From assembly GCA_937951955.1 (NCBI GenBank), contig CALGAD010000069.1, positions 1 to 8,811 of the forward strand: a stretch of DNA of 8,811 bases, read 5' to 3'. Of this stretch, positions 1-6,256 are shown piece by piece (within the stretch, counting starts at the first letter, position 1; the number at the start of each line of letters is the position of its first letter). Made by a program: the position numbers and the translations under genes. The DNA comes from an uncultured Bacillaceae bacterium. Its GTDB lineage: Bacteria > Bacillota > Bacilli > Bacillales > Caldibacillaceae. The notes below the pieces were generated by a model. That model did not search any database, had not been told where the DNA came from, and saw only the letters and a list, made by a program, of their open reading frames with translations.

Positions 1-1017
1 TTATTTTAACCGTTTAATCCCCTCTTCTAATATCTCCATCACCAACAATGTTTGTTCATCGGTAATTGTTTTTTCTTTACCGTTGATAATCGCTTCATAT
101 AAATCATCATACACTCGACCGTAATCTCCATTAACAGATTTCACTTTTTCTTCGCGGATGGTCCCTTCGTCATCGATATAAGTCAATACGCCATAATGCT
201 CCAGTGTATCTACACCGAAGTCTTTATTATGCGGCATATAAAATAATTTCAAATGCTCTTCCTGGCGATCCTTCGTCTGTTTCACAAAACAACCCTTTTT
301 ACCGTGAACGACAAAGCTCGGTCTTTCTTTAAGTCGAAAATAACTGGATTTTACTGATACTTTTAATTTTCCATAATAAAAATCTAGATCAAAGTAATCA
401 TTCATTCTACCTTCCCCTAACAATTGTCGCACATCATAGTGGATATGATCGGGTTTTCCGAAATAGCTGACTACCTGATCGACTGTATGGCAGCCATGTT
501 GATATAAGAAGGACTCGCCAGCATCAAATGATTCTGTAGACTCCGGTACTTCCGGACGGAAGTAGTCATAATGCATTTCGACTTCCAACAATTCGCCCAA
601 CTTACCTTCCGCGATAACTTTTTGTACCGTTAAAAAGTCACTATCAAAACGACGATTTTGATACGATTGAACAATTAATCCCTTTTCTTTTGCTAAAGCA
701 AATATTTCTTCTGCCTGTTCTTTCGTTTCCATAAAAGGTTTTTCCACCAAACAGTGCTTATTATGTTCTAACACTAATTTAGCGTAATCGTAATGACTAT
801 CTACTCTTGTACAGACAACGATCAGCTGAATCTCTTCATCATTTAATAGTTCAGCTAAATCCGATGTATAGTGTACACCCGGGATACGGTCCCAGCTTTC
901 ATTTTTCGGATTTCTTTGATAAATCGTTTTGACTTTGAGGTTGTCCCTTTGTAACACAAAGGGCAGATGATACCGATTTGTACTTTTACCATTGCCAATA
1001 TACCCTATTGTTAACAT
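1..1017 (-). CDS. Gfo/Idh/MocA-family NAD(P)-dependent oxidoreductase, YhhX-like
   Basis: A complete gene of 338 residues, with a TAA stop at the very edge of the window. The N-terminal Rossmann segment begins GYIGNGKSTNRYH (residues 5-17), which resembles Escherichia coli YhhX as I remember it. The family EKP motif is at residues 92-94 and the GCHTVD segment at 175-180 supplies the usual catalytic His177 and Asp180. The C-terminal half is the beta-sheet substrate domain. Family members oxidise or reduce hydroxyl groups of sugars, inositols and their derivatives in the cytoplasm with NAD(P); the substrate here cannot be read from sequence. A GGGGAGG ribosome binding site sits 5 bases before the ATG. 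It lies downstream of the PTS operon on the same strand but behind a possible terminator, so it is probably a separate unit, perhaps with some read-through. I see no clear promoter in the 77 bases upstream of the start. Family certain, role unknown. Confidence 0.93.
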   Translation of the reverse strand: MLTIGYIGNGKSTNRYHLPFVLQRDNLKVKTIYQRNPKNESWDRIPGVHYTSDLAELLNDEEIQLIVVCTRVDSHYDYAKLVLEHNKHCLVEKPFMETKEQAEEIFALAKEKGLIVQSYQNRRFDSDFLTVQKVIAEGKLGELLEVEMHYDYFRPEVPESTESFDAGESFLYQHGCHTVDQVVSYFGKPDHIHYDVRQLLGEGRMNDYFDLDFYYGKLKVSVKSSYFRLKERPSFVVHGKKGCFVKQTKDRQEEHLKLFYMPHNKDFGVDTLEHYGVLTYIDDEGTIREEKVKSVNGDYGRVYDDLYEAIINGKEKTITDEQTLLVMEILEEGIKRLK

Positions 1018-1094
1018 AGTTACCTCCCCGTATTTTATTTTCGTAAATATAAAGTTTTTGCATAAATGAAATTTCTACAACCTATAATTGGAAA

Positions 1095-1114
1095 GGCCAC
1101 CCTGTCAGGTGGCC
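1095..1114 (-). terminator. Possible terminator of the PTS operon
   Basis: A perfect 7-bp GC-rich stem, GGCCACC paired with GGTGGCC, encloses a 6-base loop. Read on the minus strand it lies about 195 bases after the EIID stop and is followed by only three T residues (TTTCC). It may therefore be an imperfect intrinsic terminator that lets some transcription reach the oxidoreductase gene. It is the only GC-rich hairpin between the two genes. Confidence 0.5.
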
Positions 1115-1310
1115 CGATTATTTCTCCAGCAGCGTAAGGGACTTGGCTTGTATCTTAAGGTTTTCAAGTTTTTAATACTGCCTCTCCCGTTACGATTTAC
1201 GGATTCCTTTGTTATTTTAATATGAAAAACTAGAAATAATTTCCTGCAATGTGTCCATTCAATACAGCTTAACGTTTGTATACGTGATAACAATCACGAA
1301 TAAACTTTCA
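1115..1310 (-). other. Untranslated tail of the PTS operon
   Basis: There is no credible gene between the EIID stop and the GC-rich hairpin. An open frame of 62 codons exists here, but it starts with TTG without a convincing ribosome binding site, its product resembles no family I know, and its composition is that of random reading. Immediately after the EIID stop is a small perfect hairpin at 1283-1298, with CGTGAT paired to ATCACG around a 4-base loop and no T run after it. It could protect the 3' end of the mRNA or be chance. The length of this tail is notable and is raised as a finding. Confidence 0.45.
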
Positions 1311-2222
1311 TTACATAATTCCTAAAAGATGGAATACAACACCAACGACGAATAAGCCAAGAATGATCACAATAGGAGATACATTCTTCTTAAGCAACCA
1401 CATGCAGAATAGAGTTAATAGCAATGGTGCTAATCCAGGAATTAACATATCCAGGTTGTCCTGCAATGTAGTTACTTGAACCTCACTTAACGCCCGGCCC
1501 GCTGCAAACTGTTCGAATGCAGTTTTTATTCCTTCCGTTCCTGCAGGTAAGTTTTTCCAGTCGATATAAGCTCCTTCACTCAATTGAACAGATGATACAA
1601 TTGGAGTGAATGTGATATTTACCCAGCGGTTAACTAAGGCACCGAGTATGAACATACCGAGAATGGATGCACCCTTTGTAATATCTTGAAGGAGTCCACC
1701 AGATAAGTCTTCCGTAATTTTGGATCCAGCTTTATAACCAAATTCTTGTGTATACCACATCGTTGCCATACGAAGAAGGTTCCATACGACAAAGTAAATA
1801 ATTGGACCGAGAATATTACCTGCCATAGCAAGGGAGGCTGCCAACGCACCGATGATCGGTTTAGCAGTGAACCAGAATACCGGGTCACCCACACCTGCTA
1901 AAGGTCCCATCATACCTACTTTAACCCCTTGAATGGCTGCGTCATCCACTTCTGCACCATTGGCCCGCTCCTCTTCAAGGGCTAATGTAACACCAAGAAT
2001 TGGTGAGGCTACATAGGGATGGGTATTAAAGAATTCTAAGTGGCGTTGAAGTGCCGCTTTTTGTTCTTCCTTTGTTTTATATAATTTTTTAATTGCCGGA
2101 ATCATGGCATATACCCAACCACCATTTTGCATCCGTTCATAGTTCCAGGAACCTTGAAGGAAAGTTGAGCGCCACCAAATAGCAATCCGATCTTTTTTCG
2201 ACAATCTGATTTCTTCTGCCAT
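1311..2222 (-). CDS. manN: PTS mannose-family transporter, EIID subunit
   Basis: This is the EIID membrane subunit of a mannose/fructose/sorbose-family PTS. With EIIC it forms the sugar channel in the cytoplasmic membrane. Using the ATG at 2222 the protein has 303 residues. Hallmarks of the family are FLQGSWNYERMQ at residues 21-32, HLEFFNTHPY at 61-70 and GPLAGVGDPVFW at 106-117, followed by hydrophobic membrane segments and a hydrophobic C-terminus. Compared with E. coli ManZ as I recall it, there is an extra loop at about residues 205-250 of the kind found in Gram-positive EIID proteins. The frame extends upstream to a TTG at 2255, which would overlap the end of the EIIC gene. The AAGGAGG at 2234-2240 instead sits 11 bases before the ATG at 2222, and the protein alignment starts there. 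The gap to EIIC is 19 bases, so the two are co-transcribed. B. subtilis levG and E. coli manZ are the equivalent names. Confidence 0.96.
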   Translation of the reverse strand: MAEEIRLSKKDRIAIWWRSTFLQGSWNYERMQNGGWVYAMIPAIKKLYKTKEEQKAALQRHLEFFNTHPYVASPILGVTLALEEERANGAEVDDAAIQGVKVGMMGPLAGVGDPVFWFTAKPIIGALAASLAMAGNILGPIIYFVVWNLLRMATMWYTQEFGYKAGSKITEDLSGGLLQDITKGASILGMFILGALVNRWVNITFTPIVSSVQLSEGAYIDWKNLPAGTEGIKTAFEQFAAGRALSEVQVTTLQDNLDMLIPGLAPLLLTLFCMWLLKKNVSPIVIILGLFVVGVVFHLLGIM

Positions 2223-2233
2223 TTTTCTGTTTG

Positions 2234-2240
2234 CCTCCTT
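2234..2240 (-). promoter_or_regulatory. Ribosome binding site that sets the EIID start
   Basis: AAGGAGG on the minus strand lies inside the longest possible EIID frame, between its upstream TTG codon and the ATG at 2222. A site in this place can only serve the ATG (11 bases away), which makes the TTG-started form unlikely. Confidence 0.75.
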
Positions 2241-2241
2241 C

Positions 2242-3048
2242 TTAGTAGTTATCAATTAAGTCGCCAATTGGGTCACCGATGTTGCCACTACCGCCACTTC
2301 CAGAACCGCCTTGTTTGGAAAGGGCAAGGTAAACAAGGGCAAGGGATACACCGATGATACCAAGACCGACAAGGGTAATCTCGGAAACCGTTGCTAATAC
2401 GAAACCGATCGCAAAGAATGGCCATACTTCTCTTGTAGCCATCATGTTAATAACCATGGCATAACCAACTGCAACAACCATTCCACCACCAATAGCTAAA
2501 CCGTCTGTTAACCAGGCTGGCATGGCTTCAAGAAGGGCACGAACCGGGCCTGCACCAACAATCAAGATTAATGCAGCCGGGATGGCAATACGAAGTCCTT
2601 GTAAAGTGATCGCAATCCATTGCCAAATTTCAATTTTTCTAATGTTCCCTTCAACAGCTGCTCTGTCCATAATGTGAACGATACCTGTTGCGATTGTACG
2701 GACAAGAATTGTTAATAATAATCCAGCAACTGCAAGTGGAACAGCAATAGCGATGGAAGATGCAACTCCCGCTTCACCTTGACCACTTAAAACTAAGATA
2801 ATTGCAGAAGCAACTGAAGCGAGCGCAGCATCCGGTGCAACCGCTGCTCCGATATTGGCCCAACCTAATGCAATCAATTGCAGGGTACCACCTAAAATGA
2901 GACACGGAATTAATTGTCCTGTCACTAATCCGATTAATGTACAGGCGATAATGGGTTGATGGAAGTGGAATTGGTCCAGGATTCCTTCAACTCCGGCTAA
3001 AAATGCGACGACCAAGACTAGTATGATCTGAATAAGGTTTAAATCCAT
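2242..3048 (-). CDS. manM: PTS mannose-family transporter, EIIC subunit
   Basis: This is the EIIC membrane subunit of the mannose-family PTS, 268 residues. It is almost wholly hydrophobic apart from its end. The family signature GWANIGAAVAPDAA lies at residues 62-75, and VVAVGYAMVINMM is a second block shared with E. coli ManY. EIIC carries most of the sugar-contacting transport domain. The tail is a Gly/Ser-rich linker ending in an acidic stretch (GDPIGDLIDNY); such flexible tails occur in other Gram-positive EIIC proteins, although their function is not known to me. AAGGAGG stands 8 bases before the ATG. It starts 27 bases after the EIIAB stop, inside the same operon. The equivalents are manY in E. 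coli and levF in B. subtilis. Confidence 0.96.
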   Translation of the reverse strand: MDLNLIQIILVLVVAFLAGVEGILDQFHFHQPIIACTLIGLVTGQLIPCLILGGTLQLIALGWANIGAAVAPDAALASVASAIILVLSGQGEAGVASSIAIAVPLAVAGLLLTILVRTIATGIVHIMDRAAVEGNIRKIEIWQWIAITLQGLRIAIPAALILIVGAGPVRALLEAMPAWLTDGLAIGGGMVVAVGYAMVINMMATREVWPFFAIGFVLATVSEITLVGLGIIGVSLALVYLALSKQGGSGSGGSGNIGDPIGDLIDNY

Positions 3049-3075
3049 AACTTATCCTCCTTTTACTTATTATCA

Positions 3076-4044
3076 TTAAGATTTTTTATTTAAGAGGTCT
3101 TGCGCCTTTTCAAGAATTTCATCCATATCCTCTGGTGAATCATTCGGAACTTTACGGACATCAAATTCTAATCCGAGTTCTTTCAACTTTTTAAAGGTAT
3201 CGATATCATCCTGGTCAAAAGCCAGCGTTTTATTCGGCTGAACTTTACCTGGTGAGTGTGCCATTGAACCGACATTAATTGTCTTCAATGGAACGCCACC
3301 TTCAACGGCTTTCAGCACATCTTGTGGAGTTTCAAAAAGAAGCAATGCGCGCTGTCCACCAAAATGCTTATCATCTTTTGCAAGCTCAACCATTTTCCAG
3401 ATTGGAACAACATGAGCCTTTACTCCTGGAGGAGCAGCTTGTTGAATCATTTTCTTACGCAGTTCATCTTTTGCAACAGCATCCGATACGACGATAATCC
3501 GCGTCGGATTTGTCGCTTTCGTCCAGGAAGTTGCCACCTGTCCATGAAGTAGACGTGTGTCGATCCGTGCTAACACATATTCGAACTTACCAGGTCGACC
3601 AACATTAGCCTGTTGATTAGCAGCTTGTGCTGGTGCTTTTGGCTCTAATGTTTCTGGTTTAACTTTGATGCCATCTCTTGCTGTGTTTAAAATATTTTTG
3701 GCAATTTCCTGGGCTGAATTCGTAGACATGCGCAGGGCTAATGCCTCGATAACCATCGGCAAGTTTAAACCAGCAACAATTGCCCATTTATCTTGATGTT
3801 CTTCAAGCAAACCGCTTGCCTGGTTAAATGGAGTTCCACCCCATAAATCAACTAAAAATAAGATTTCGTCCTGGTTATCGAAAGAGCTAATCGCTTCTTT
3901 CATTTTTGCCTTGATATCTTCAGGCCCTTCACTCGGCATCAAGGTTACAGCGCTGACATTTGGCTGTTCACCGAAAATCATGGTCGCGGACTGCAAAATA
4001 CCTTTGGCAAAATCACCGTGACTGGCAAGGATAATTCCTACCAT
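3076..4044 (-). CDS. manL: PTS mannose-family transporter, fused EIIAB subunit
   Basis: This is the cytoplasmic phosphoryl carrier of the PTS: phosphate passes from HPr to the EIIA domain, then to EIIB, then to the sugar during uptake through EIIC/EIID. The protein has 322 residues. EIIA spans about residues 1-125, starts MVGIILASHG with the phosphorylated His9, and has the LVDLWGGTPFN loop with Asp66. A hinge rich in Ala, Pro and Gln follows at about 128-152. EIIB spans about 153-322, with ARIDTRLLHGQV placing the phosphorylated His at residue 167. All catalytic residues are present, so the protein should work. It is the first gene of the operon; AAGGAGG lies 9 bases before the ATG. Specificity within mannose, glucose, fructose, amino sugars or glycated amines cannot be decided from these domains. 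The equivalents are manX in E. coli and, unfused, levDE in B. subtilis. Confidence 0.96.
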   Translation of the reverse strand: MVGIILASHGDFAKGILQSATMIFGEQPNVSAVTLMPSEGPEDIKAKMKEAISSFDNQDEILFLVDLWGGTPFNQASGLLEEHQDKWAIVAGLNLPMVIEALALRMSTNSAQEIAKNILNTARDGIKVKPETLEPKAPAQAANQQANVGRPGKFEYVLARIDTRLLHGQVATSWTKATNPTRIIVVSDAVAKDELRKKMIQQAAPPGVKAHVVPIWKMVELAKDDKHFGGQRALLLFETPQDVLKAVEGGVPLKTINVGSMAHSPGKVQPNKTLAFDQDDIDTFKKLKELGLEFDVRKVPNDSPEDMDEILEKAQDLLNKKS

Positions 4045-4131
4045 TTCGATTTACCTCCTTTTTATTCATGTTGTTACAGTTTGATTTATTTGTTTCAAAG
4101 AGCCTGTAACCAAATTTATGATAGTTATATC

Positions 4132-4322
4132 TATTGCTCATTTGTTAGAAAATTCACAAAATTAGGTTTTACTAAAATAAGCAATAGAATATTTAATTAT
4201 TCCCGTAATAGGTTTCATTAAGAATACAAGCATATCTCCATTAAACAGGGGAGCGCTTTCACCAGGGTACGGGAAGTTAAGATTTGTAAAAAAACAAACA
4301 AGTTAGAAGAGTATTGCTCATT
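4132..4322 (+). repeat. Direct repeat TATTGCTCATT, two copies
   Basis: The 11-mer TATTGCTCATT occurs at 4132-4142 and again at 4312-4322, exactly 180 bases apart, either side of the cre-like site. Part of it (CTATTGC at 4131-4137) is also found inverted as GCAATAG at 4181-4187. It could be a binding site for a regulator of the PTS operon, or chance in AT-rich DNA. Confidence 0.3.
4248..4261 (-). promoter_or_regulatory. Catabolite-responsive element (cre) for CcpA, PTS operon
   Basis: Read on the minus strand the site is TGAAAGCGCTCCCC. Against the cre consensus TGWAANCGNTNWCA it matches all fixed positions except two in the right half, and the left half with the central CG is perfect. It lies about 204 bases upstream of the EIIAB start on the operon's own strand. 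In Bacilli, CcpA bound at such sites represses sugar-uptake operons when better carbon sources are present. Without a mapped promoter, repression by roadblock or by promoter overlap cannot be told apart. Confidence 0.6.
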
Positions 4323-4410
4323 CATTTCTTATTTTTACAGTGCATTTTAAAATTTGTATGAATATAGATGATCTATAATTCGTTTAAAGAAATAGTGGAA
4401 AACAACATCG

Positions 4411-4440
4411 AAAAAAATTCGTCACTCTTTCAAACAGAGT
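4411..4440 (-). terminator. Weak terminator-like hairpin downstream of manO
   Basis: On the minus strand ACTCT (4436-4440) pairs with AGAGT (4424-4428) around a 7-base loop, and a run of seven T follows after 6 bases (4417 down to 4411). The stem is only 5 bp, so this may be a leaky terminator for manO or nothing. No other terminator is visible after manO, so manO transcription might continue into the PTS operon. Confidence 0.25.
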
Positions 4441-4698
4441 AGCAACGTTTACAATTTAATCAATCACTAACCTATGATCATGCTCTGAATTAAGTGTTAT
4501 TCATAATAGATTAAAGAAGCAACATTATCAATTTTTTCTAAATAAGGAAAGAATTGACTTTTCTATATTAACACCATCAAATGAATATGACAATACAAAT
4601 TTTTATAAAAATCACCAATTATTATTTGCAAACTTTTAAAATCCATTCAAATTTAAAATTGATCAATATCTATTCTAATACTGTTTTCTCAAAAAACT

Positions 4699-5067
4699 TC
4701 ACTTCTTAAATAAATTTTTCAACCCCCGTTTAACGACGTCAAAGAAACTTAAAGACCGGACGATGCGATTGGCATCGACATAATTGCGAACAGTTCGTAA
4801 AACATTTTTCGGATCTCGAGAAGAGAATACAAACATCCCGTTTCTTTTCGTCTGAATCGCATAGCGGGGAATCCATTTATTGAAGATGACGGAAACAATC
4901 ACATAATCAATTTCTTCCCACGGTATTTGAATAAACTTACGAGCGTCTCGACTGTTGTAAAACTCGAAACCTTTGTCTCCAATCATAATCTTCCCGTACT
5001 CCGGAAGGCCAAGATGGGACGTTGCATCAATCACTAAATCGACTTTTGTATTGATTGATTGGACCAT
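4699..5067 (-). CDS. manO: ManO, DUF956 family, companion of mannose PTS
   Basis: A protein of 122 residues, the normal length for the DUF956/ManO family. Recognisable blocks are YGKIMIGDKGFEFY at 24-37, IQIPWEEIDYV at 46-56, an RYAIQTKRNG strand at 68-77 and RSLSFFDVVKRG at 104-115. There is no signal peptide or membrane segment, so it is expected in the cytoplasm, possibly at the membrane face through its basic C-terminus (LKNLFKK). The family is found almost only beside mannose PTS genes in Firmicutes and has been proposed as a regulator of the operon; its biochemical role is not settled to my knowledge. Here it is on the PTS strand but upstream of EIIAB, separated by 654 bases, whereas manLMNO is the more familiar order. 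GGAG sits 8 bases before the ATG. It diverges from the DeoR gene. Confidence 0.9.
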   Translation of the reverse strand: MVQSINTKVDLVIDATSHLGLPEYGKIMIGDKGFEFYNSRDARKFIQIPWEEIDYVIVSVIFNKWIPRYAIQTKRNGMFVFSSRDPKNVLRTVRNYVDANRIVRSLSFFDVVKRGLKNLFKK

Positions 5068-5141
5068 TTAAACTGCTCCATTTCGTATGAGTTAAAATCC
5101 TGCGAACTTTAATCGTTGTAGGAAATATTTTTCATAAAATT

Positions 5142-5159
5142 TTACTTACAAATAAGTAA
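5142..5159. repeat. Perfect palindrome upstream of manO, possible operator
   Basis: TTACTTAcaaaTAAGTAA has two perfect 7-base arms around a 4-base centre. Its nearer end is 75 bases upstream of the manO start. It could be a dimer-binding operator for the divergent DeoR-type regulator, or a hairpin in the manO leader. It has no GC pairs except one per arm, so as an RNA stem it would be weak; an operator is the likelier reading. Confidence 0.4.
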
Positions 5160-5248
5160 TAGAAATTATGATTATTCAATTTTGATTTACTTTCAGTTAC
5201 AATAAGAAATCTCGATAAGAATGTTATATCTTTCACTTCCAATAATAT

Positions 5249-5262
5249 TGTAAGTGTTTACG
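5249..5262 (+). promoter_or_regulatory. Weak cre-like site in the divergent region
   Basis: TGTAAGTGTTTACG agrees with the cre consensus TGWAANCGNTNWCA except that the central C is T and the last A is G. It lies 62 bases upstream of the rightward -35 and could serve either direction. Loss of the central C makes it doubtful. Confidence 0.3.
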
Positions 5263-5294
5263 TTTTAATTATACAAAATAAAATAACTCAATTC

Positions 5295-5308
5295 AACACT
5301 TATGTGTT
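5295..5308. repeat. Inverted repeat just upstream of the regulator promoter
   Basis: AACACttatGTGTT has perfect 5-base arms. Nested around it are AAATAAC (5281-5287) and GTTATTT (5306-5312), also exact inverted copies. It ends 16 bases before the -35 of the rightward promoter, a sensible place for an operator through which the DeoR-family protein controls its own operon. Confidence 0.4.
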
Positions 5309-5324
5309 ATTTTGTTGTTAATTG

Positions 5325-5353
5325 TTGAGTTTATTTCCAAAAAATGTTATGAT
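5325..5353 (+). promoter_or_regulatory. SigA-type promoter of the DeoR/M24-fold operon
   Basis: The -35 TTGAGT (5325-5330) and -10 TATGAT (5348-5353) are 17 bases apart. A TG one base before the -10 (5345-5346) gives an extended -10. The match is 4 of 6 and 5 of 6 to consensus. Transcription would begin near 5360, leaving a leader of about 110 bases before the TTG start. It is the best promoter in the window. Confidence 0.6.
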
Positions 5354-5454
5354 TTGTTAGAGTCGACTGAAAAATCATGTTATTATTTCATTTTCCATAT
5401 TACAGAGCACGCTGGCTTTATGTTGAAAATCTTTATTAAACATACATAAACGAC

Positions 5455-5460
5455 GGAGGG
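5455..5460 (+). promoter_or_regulatory. Ribosome binding site supporting the TTG start of the DeoR gene
   Basis: GGAGGG lies 8 bases before the TTG at 5469, ideal spacing. The first in-frame ATG is more than ten codons further on and would cut into the helix-turn-helix domain, so TTG is the real start. Confidence 0.8.
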
Positions 5461-5468
5461 CTTTTCCA

Positions 5469-6239
5469 TTGAATAAGTTGAAAAGGCAAAGATTAATCTT
5501 AGAAATGATCAAAGTAAATGGTGAAGTGAAAACAAAAGAACTCGCGGATAAATTTGGCGTCTCCACAATGACGATTAGTCGTGATCTGAATGAACTGGCA
5601 GACCAAGGGGAAATTCAGCTTATTCACGGGGGTGCAACCTATAAGGAAAATAGTATTGTAGAAAGCCCGATGGATGTTAAAGAGCTGGAATATATTAACG
5701 AGAAAAAACTTATCGGGCAATATTGTAACCGTATTATAAAACCTGGTAGTTCAATATTTATCGAAACTGGAACAACAACCCTCGCAGTTGCCAAAGAAAT
5801 ATTCCACAAAAAGAACTGCACATTTTATACAAATTCCCTATTAGTGATGAATGCCTTATCCAAATATGATCAAATCGATTTGCATTCAGTTCCCGGAAAA
5901 TATCGGGATCTGTCCAAAGGGTTTGTCGGTATCGAAACGAGTGAATTCATCCGCAATTTTAATTTTGATTATTGTTTAATTGGTGCAGAAGGAATTAGTG
6001 TGGCATCAGGTGTTACCCTGATTGATAAAGATGATGCCTTTACTAAAAGAGCTGTTATGAACCAATCGAAATGTAAAATTCTTGTTTCCGACAGCAGTAA
6101 ATTCGGGAAAAATTTCCTTTATAAAATTGGTGAAGTATCAGATTTTGATTATATTATTACCGATCATCATTTAGACAAACATATATATAAAGAAATCAAT
6201 CAGATGACAAAACTAGTCACAGTTACTGAAGACAATTAA
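5469..6239 (+). CDS. DeoR-family transcriptional regulator of sugar metabolism
   Basis: A DNA-binding repressor-type protein of 256 residues, the usual length for the family. The N-terminal DeoR winged helix-turn-helix covers about residues 3-57, with the recognition helix in VSTMTISRDLNEL (31-43) and the wing at HGGA (53-56). The C-terminal sensor domain (about 75-235) has the expected phosphosugar-binding blocks: ETGTTT (99-104), TNS (121-123), IGAEGI (171-176), DSSKFG (208-213) and IITD (229-232). The family normally represses sugar-use operons and is relieved by a phosphorylated sugar intermediate. It starts with TTG, which may keep its level low. It is co-transcribed with the M24-fold gene 17 bases downstream and diverges from manO and the PTS genes, which are its likely targets together with its own promoter. 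The exact effector is unknown. Confidence 0.94.
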   Translation: MNKLKRQRLILEMIKVNGEVKTKELADKFGVSTMTISRDLNELADQGEIQLIHGGATYKENSIVESPMDVKELEYINEKKLIGQYCNRIIKPGSSIFIETGTTTLAVAKEIFHKKNCTFYTNSLLVMNALSKYDQIDLHSVPGKYRDLSKGFVGIETSEFIRNFNFDYCLIGAEGISVASGVTLIDKDDAFTKRAVMNQSKCKILVSDSSKFGKNFLYKIGEVSDFDYIITDHHLDKHIYKEINQMTKLVTVTEDN

Positions 6240-6241
6240 TT

Positions 6242-6247
6242 AGGAGG
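6242..6247 (+). promoter_or_regulatory. Ribosome binding site that sets the start of the M24-fold gene
   Basis: AGGAGG begins 2 bases after the DeoR stop and lies 9 bases before the ATG at 6257. An in-frame TTG at 6248 touches the site directly and cannot be used, so three N-terminal residues of the longest frame should be dropped. Confidence 0.85.
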
Positions 6248-6256
6248 TTGTTCAAC

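Larger units (their letters stand above)
4045..4698. other. AT-rich gap between manO and the PTS operon
   Basis: These 654 bases hold no gene I can support on either strand; the small open frames here lack ribosome binding sites and family resemblance. The stretch is markedly richer in A and T than the genes. It contains a cre-like site at 4248-4261, a weaker cre-like site at 4441-4454 (TGTAAACGTTGCTA on the minus strand), a weak hairpin with a T run at 4411-4440, a twice-repeated 11-mer, and a small TTTGT/ACAAA inverted repeat at 4283-4298. The PTS promoter should be here. I found no -35/-10 pair good enough to name, and no sigma-54 (-24/-12) element of the kind used with LevR/ManR activators. 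Confidence 0.6.
5068..5468. other. Divergent regulatory region between manO and the DeoR gene
   Basis: This 401-base gene-free region must hold the promoters of both manO (leftward) and the regulator operon (rightward). It contains two perfect palindromes (5142-5159 and 5295-5308), a weak cre-like site (5249-5262) and a good rightward promoter (5325-5353). For manO, possible leftward -10 sequences such as TATAAC near 5223-5228 are present, but none has a well-spaced -35 that I would defend. A spread of TGTT tetramers runs through 5305-5381. Confidence 0.6.

Noticed and set aside
1105..1293. 62-codon open frame on the minus strand between EIID and the oxidoreductase
   Set aside because: It starts with TTG without a good ribosome binding site, has no family resemblance, and overlaps the operon's hairpins.
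1281..1298. cre-like reading of the sequence around TACGTGATAACA
   Set aside because: Too many mismatches to the cre consensus; it is better explained as the small hairpin after EIID.
2223..2255. Eleven extra N-terminal residues on EIID from an upstream TTG
   Set aside because: The AAGGAGG at 2234-2240 lies inside this extension and serves the ATG at 2222; the extension would overlap the end of the EIIC gene.
3279..3552. Two plus-strand open frames inside the EIIAB gene
   Set aside because: They are antisense shadows of a well-supported gene, with no recognisable protein features.
4018..4221. 67-codon plus-strand frame across the EIIAB start
   Set aside because: It overlaps the EIIAB start and ribosome binding site on the opposite strand, its composition is random, and it has no ribosome binding site of its own.
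4045..4698. Sigma-54 (-24/-12) promoter for the PTS operon
   Set aside because: Mannose-family PTS operons of Firmicutes are often driven by sigma-54 with LevR/ManR, so I looked, but no TGGC-N8-TTGC-type element is present and no such activator gene is in the window.
5375..5821. Minus-strand open frames across the DeoR gene
   Set aside because: They are opposite-strand shadows of the regulator gene without start signals.
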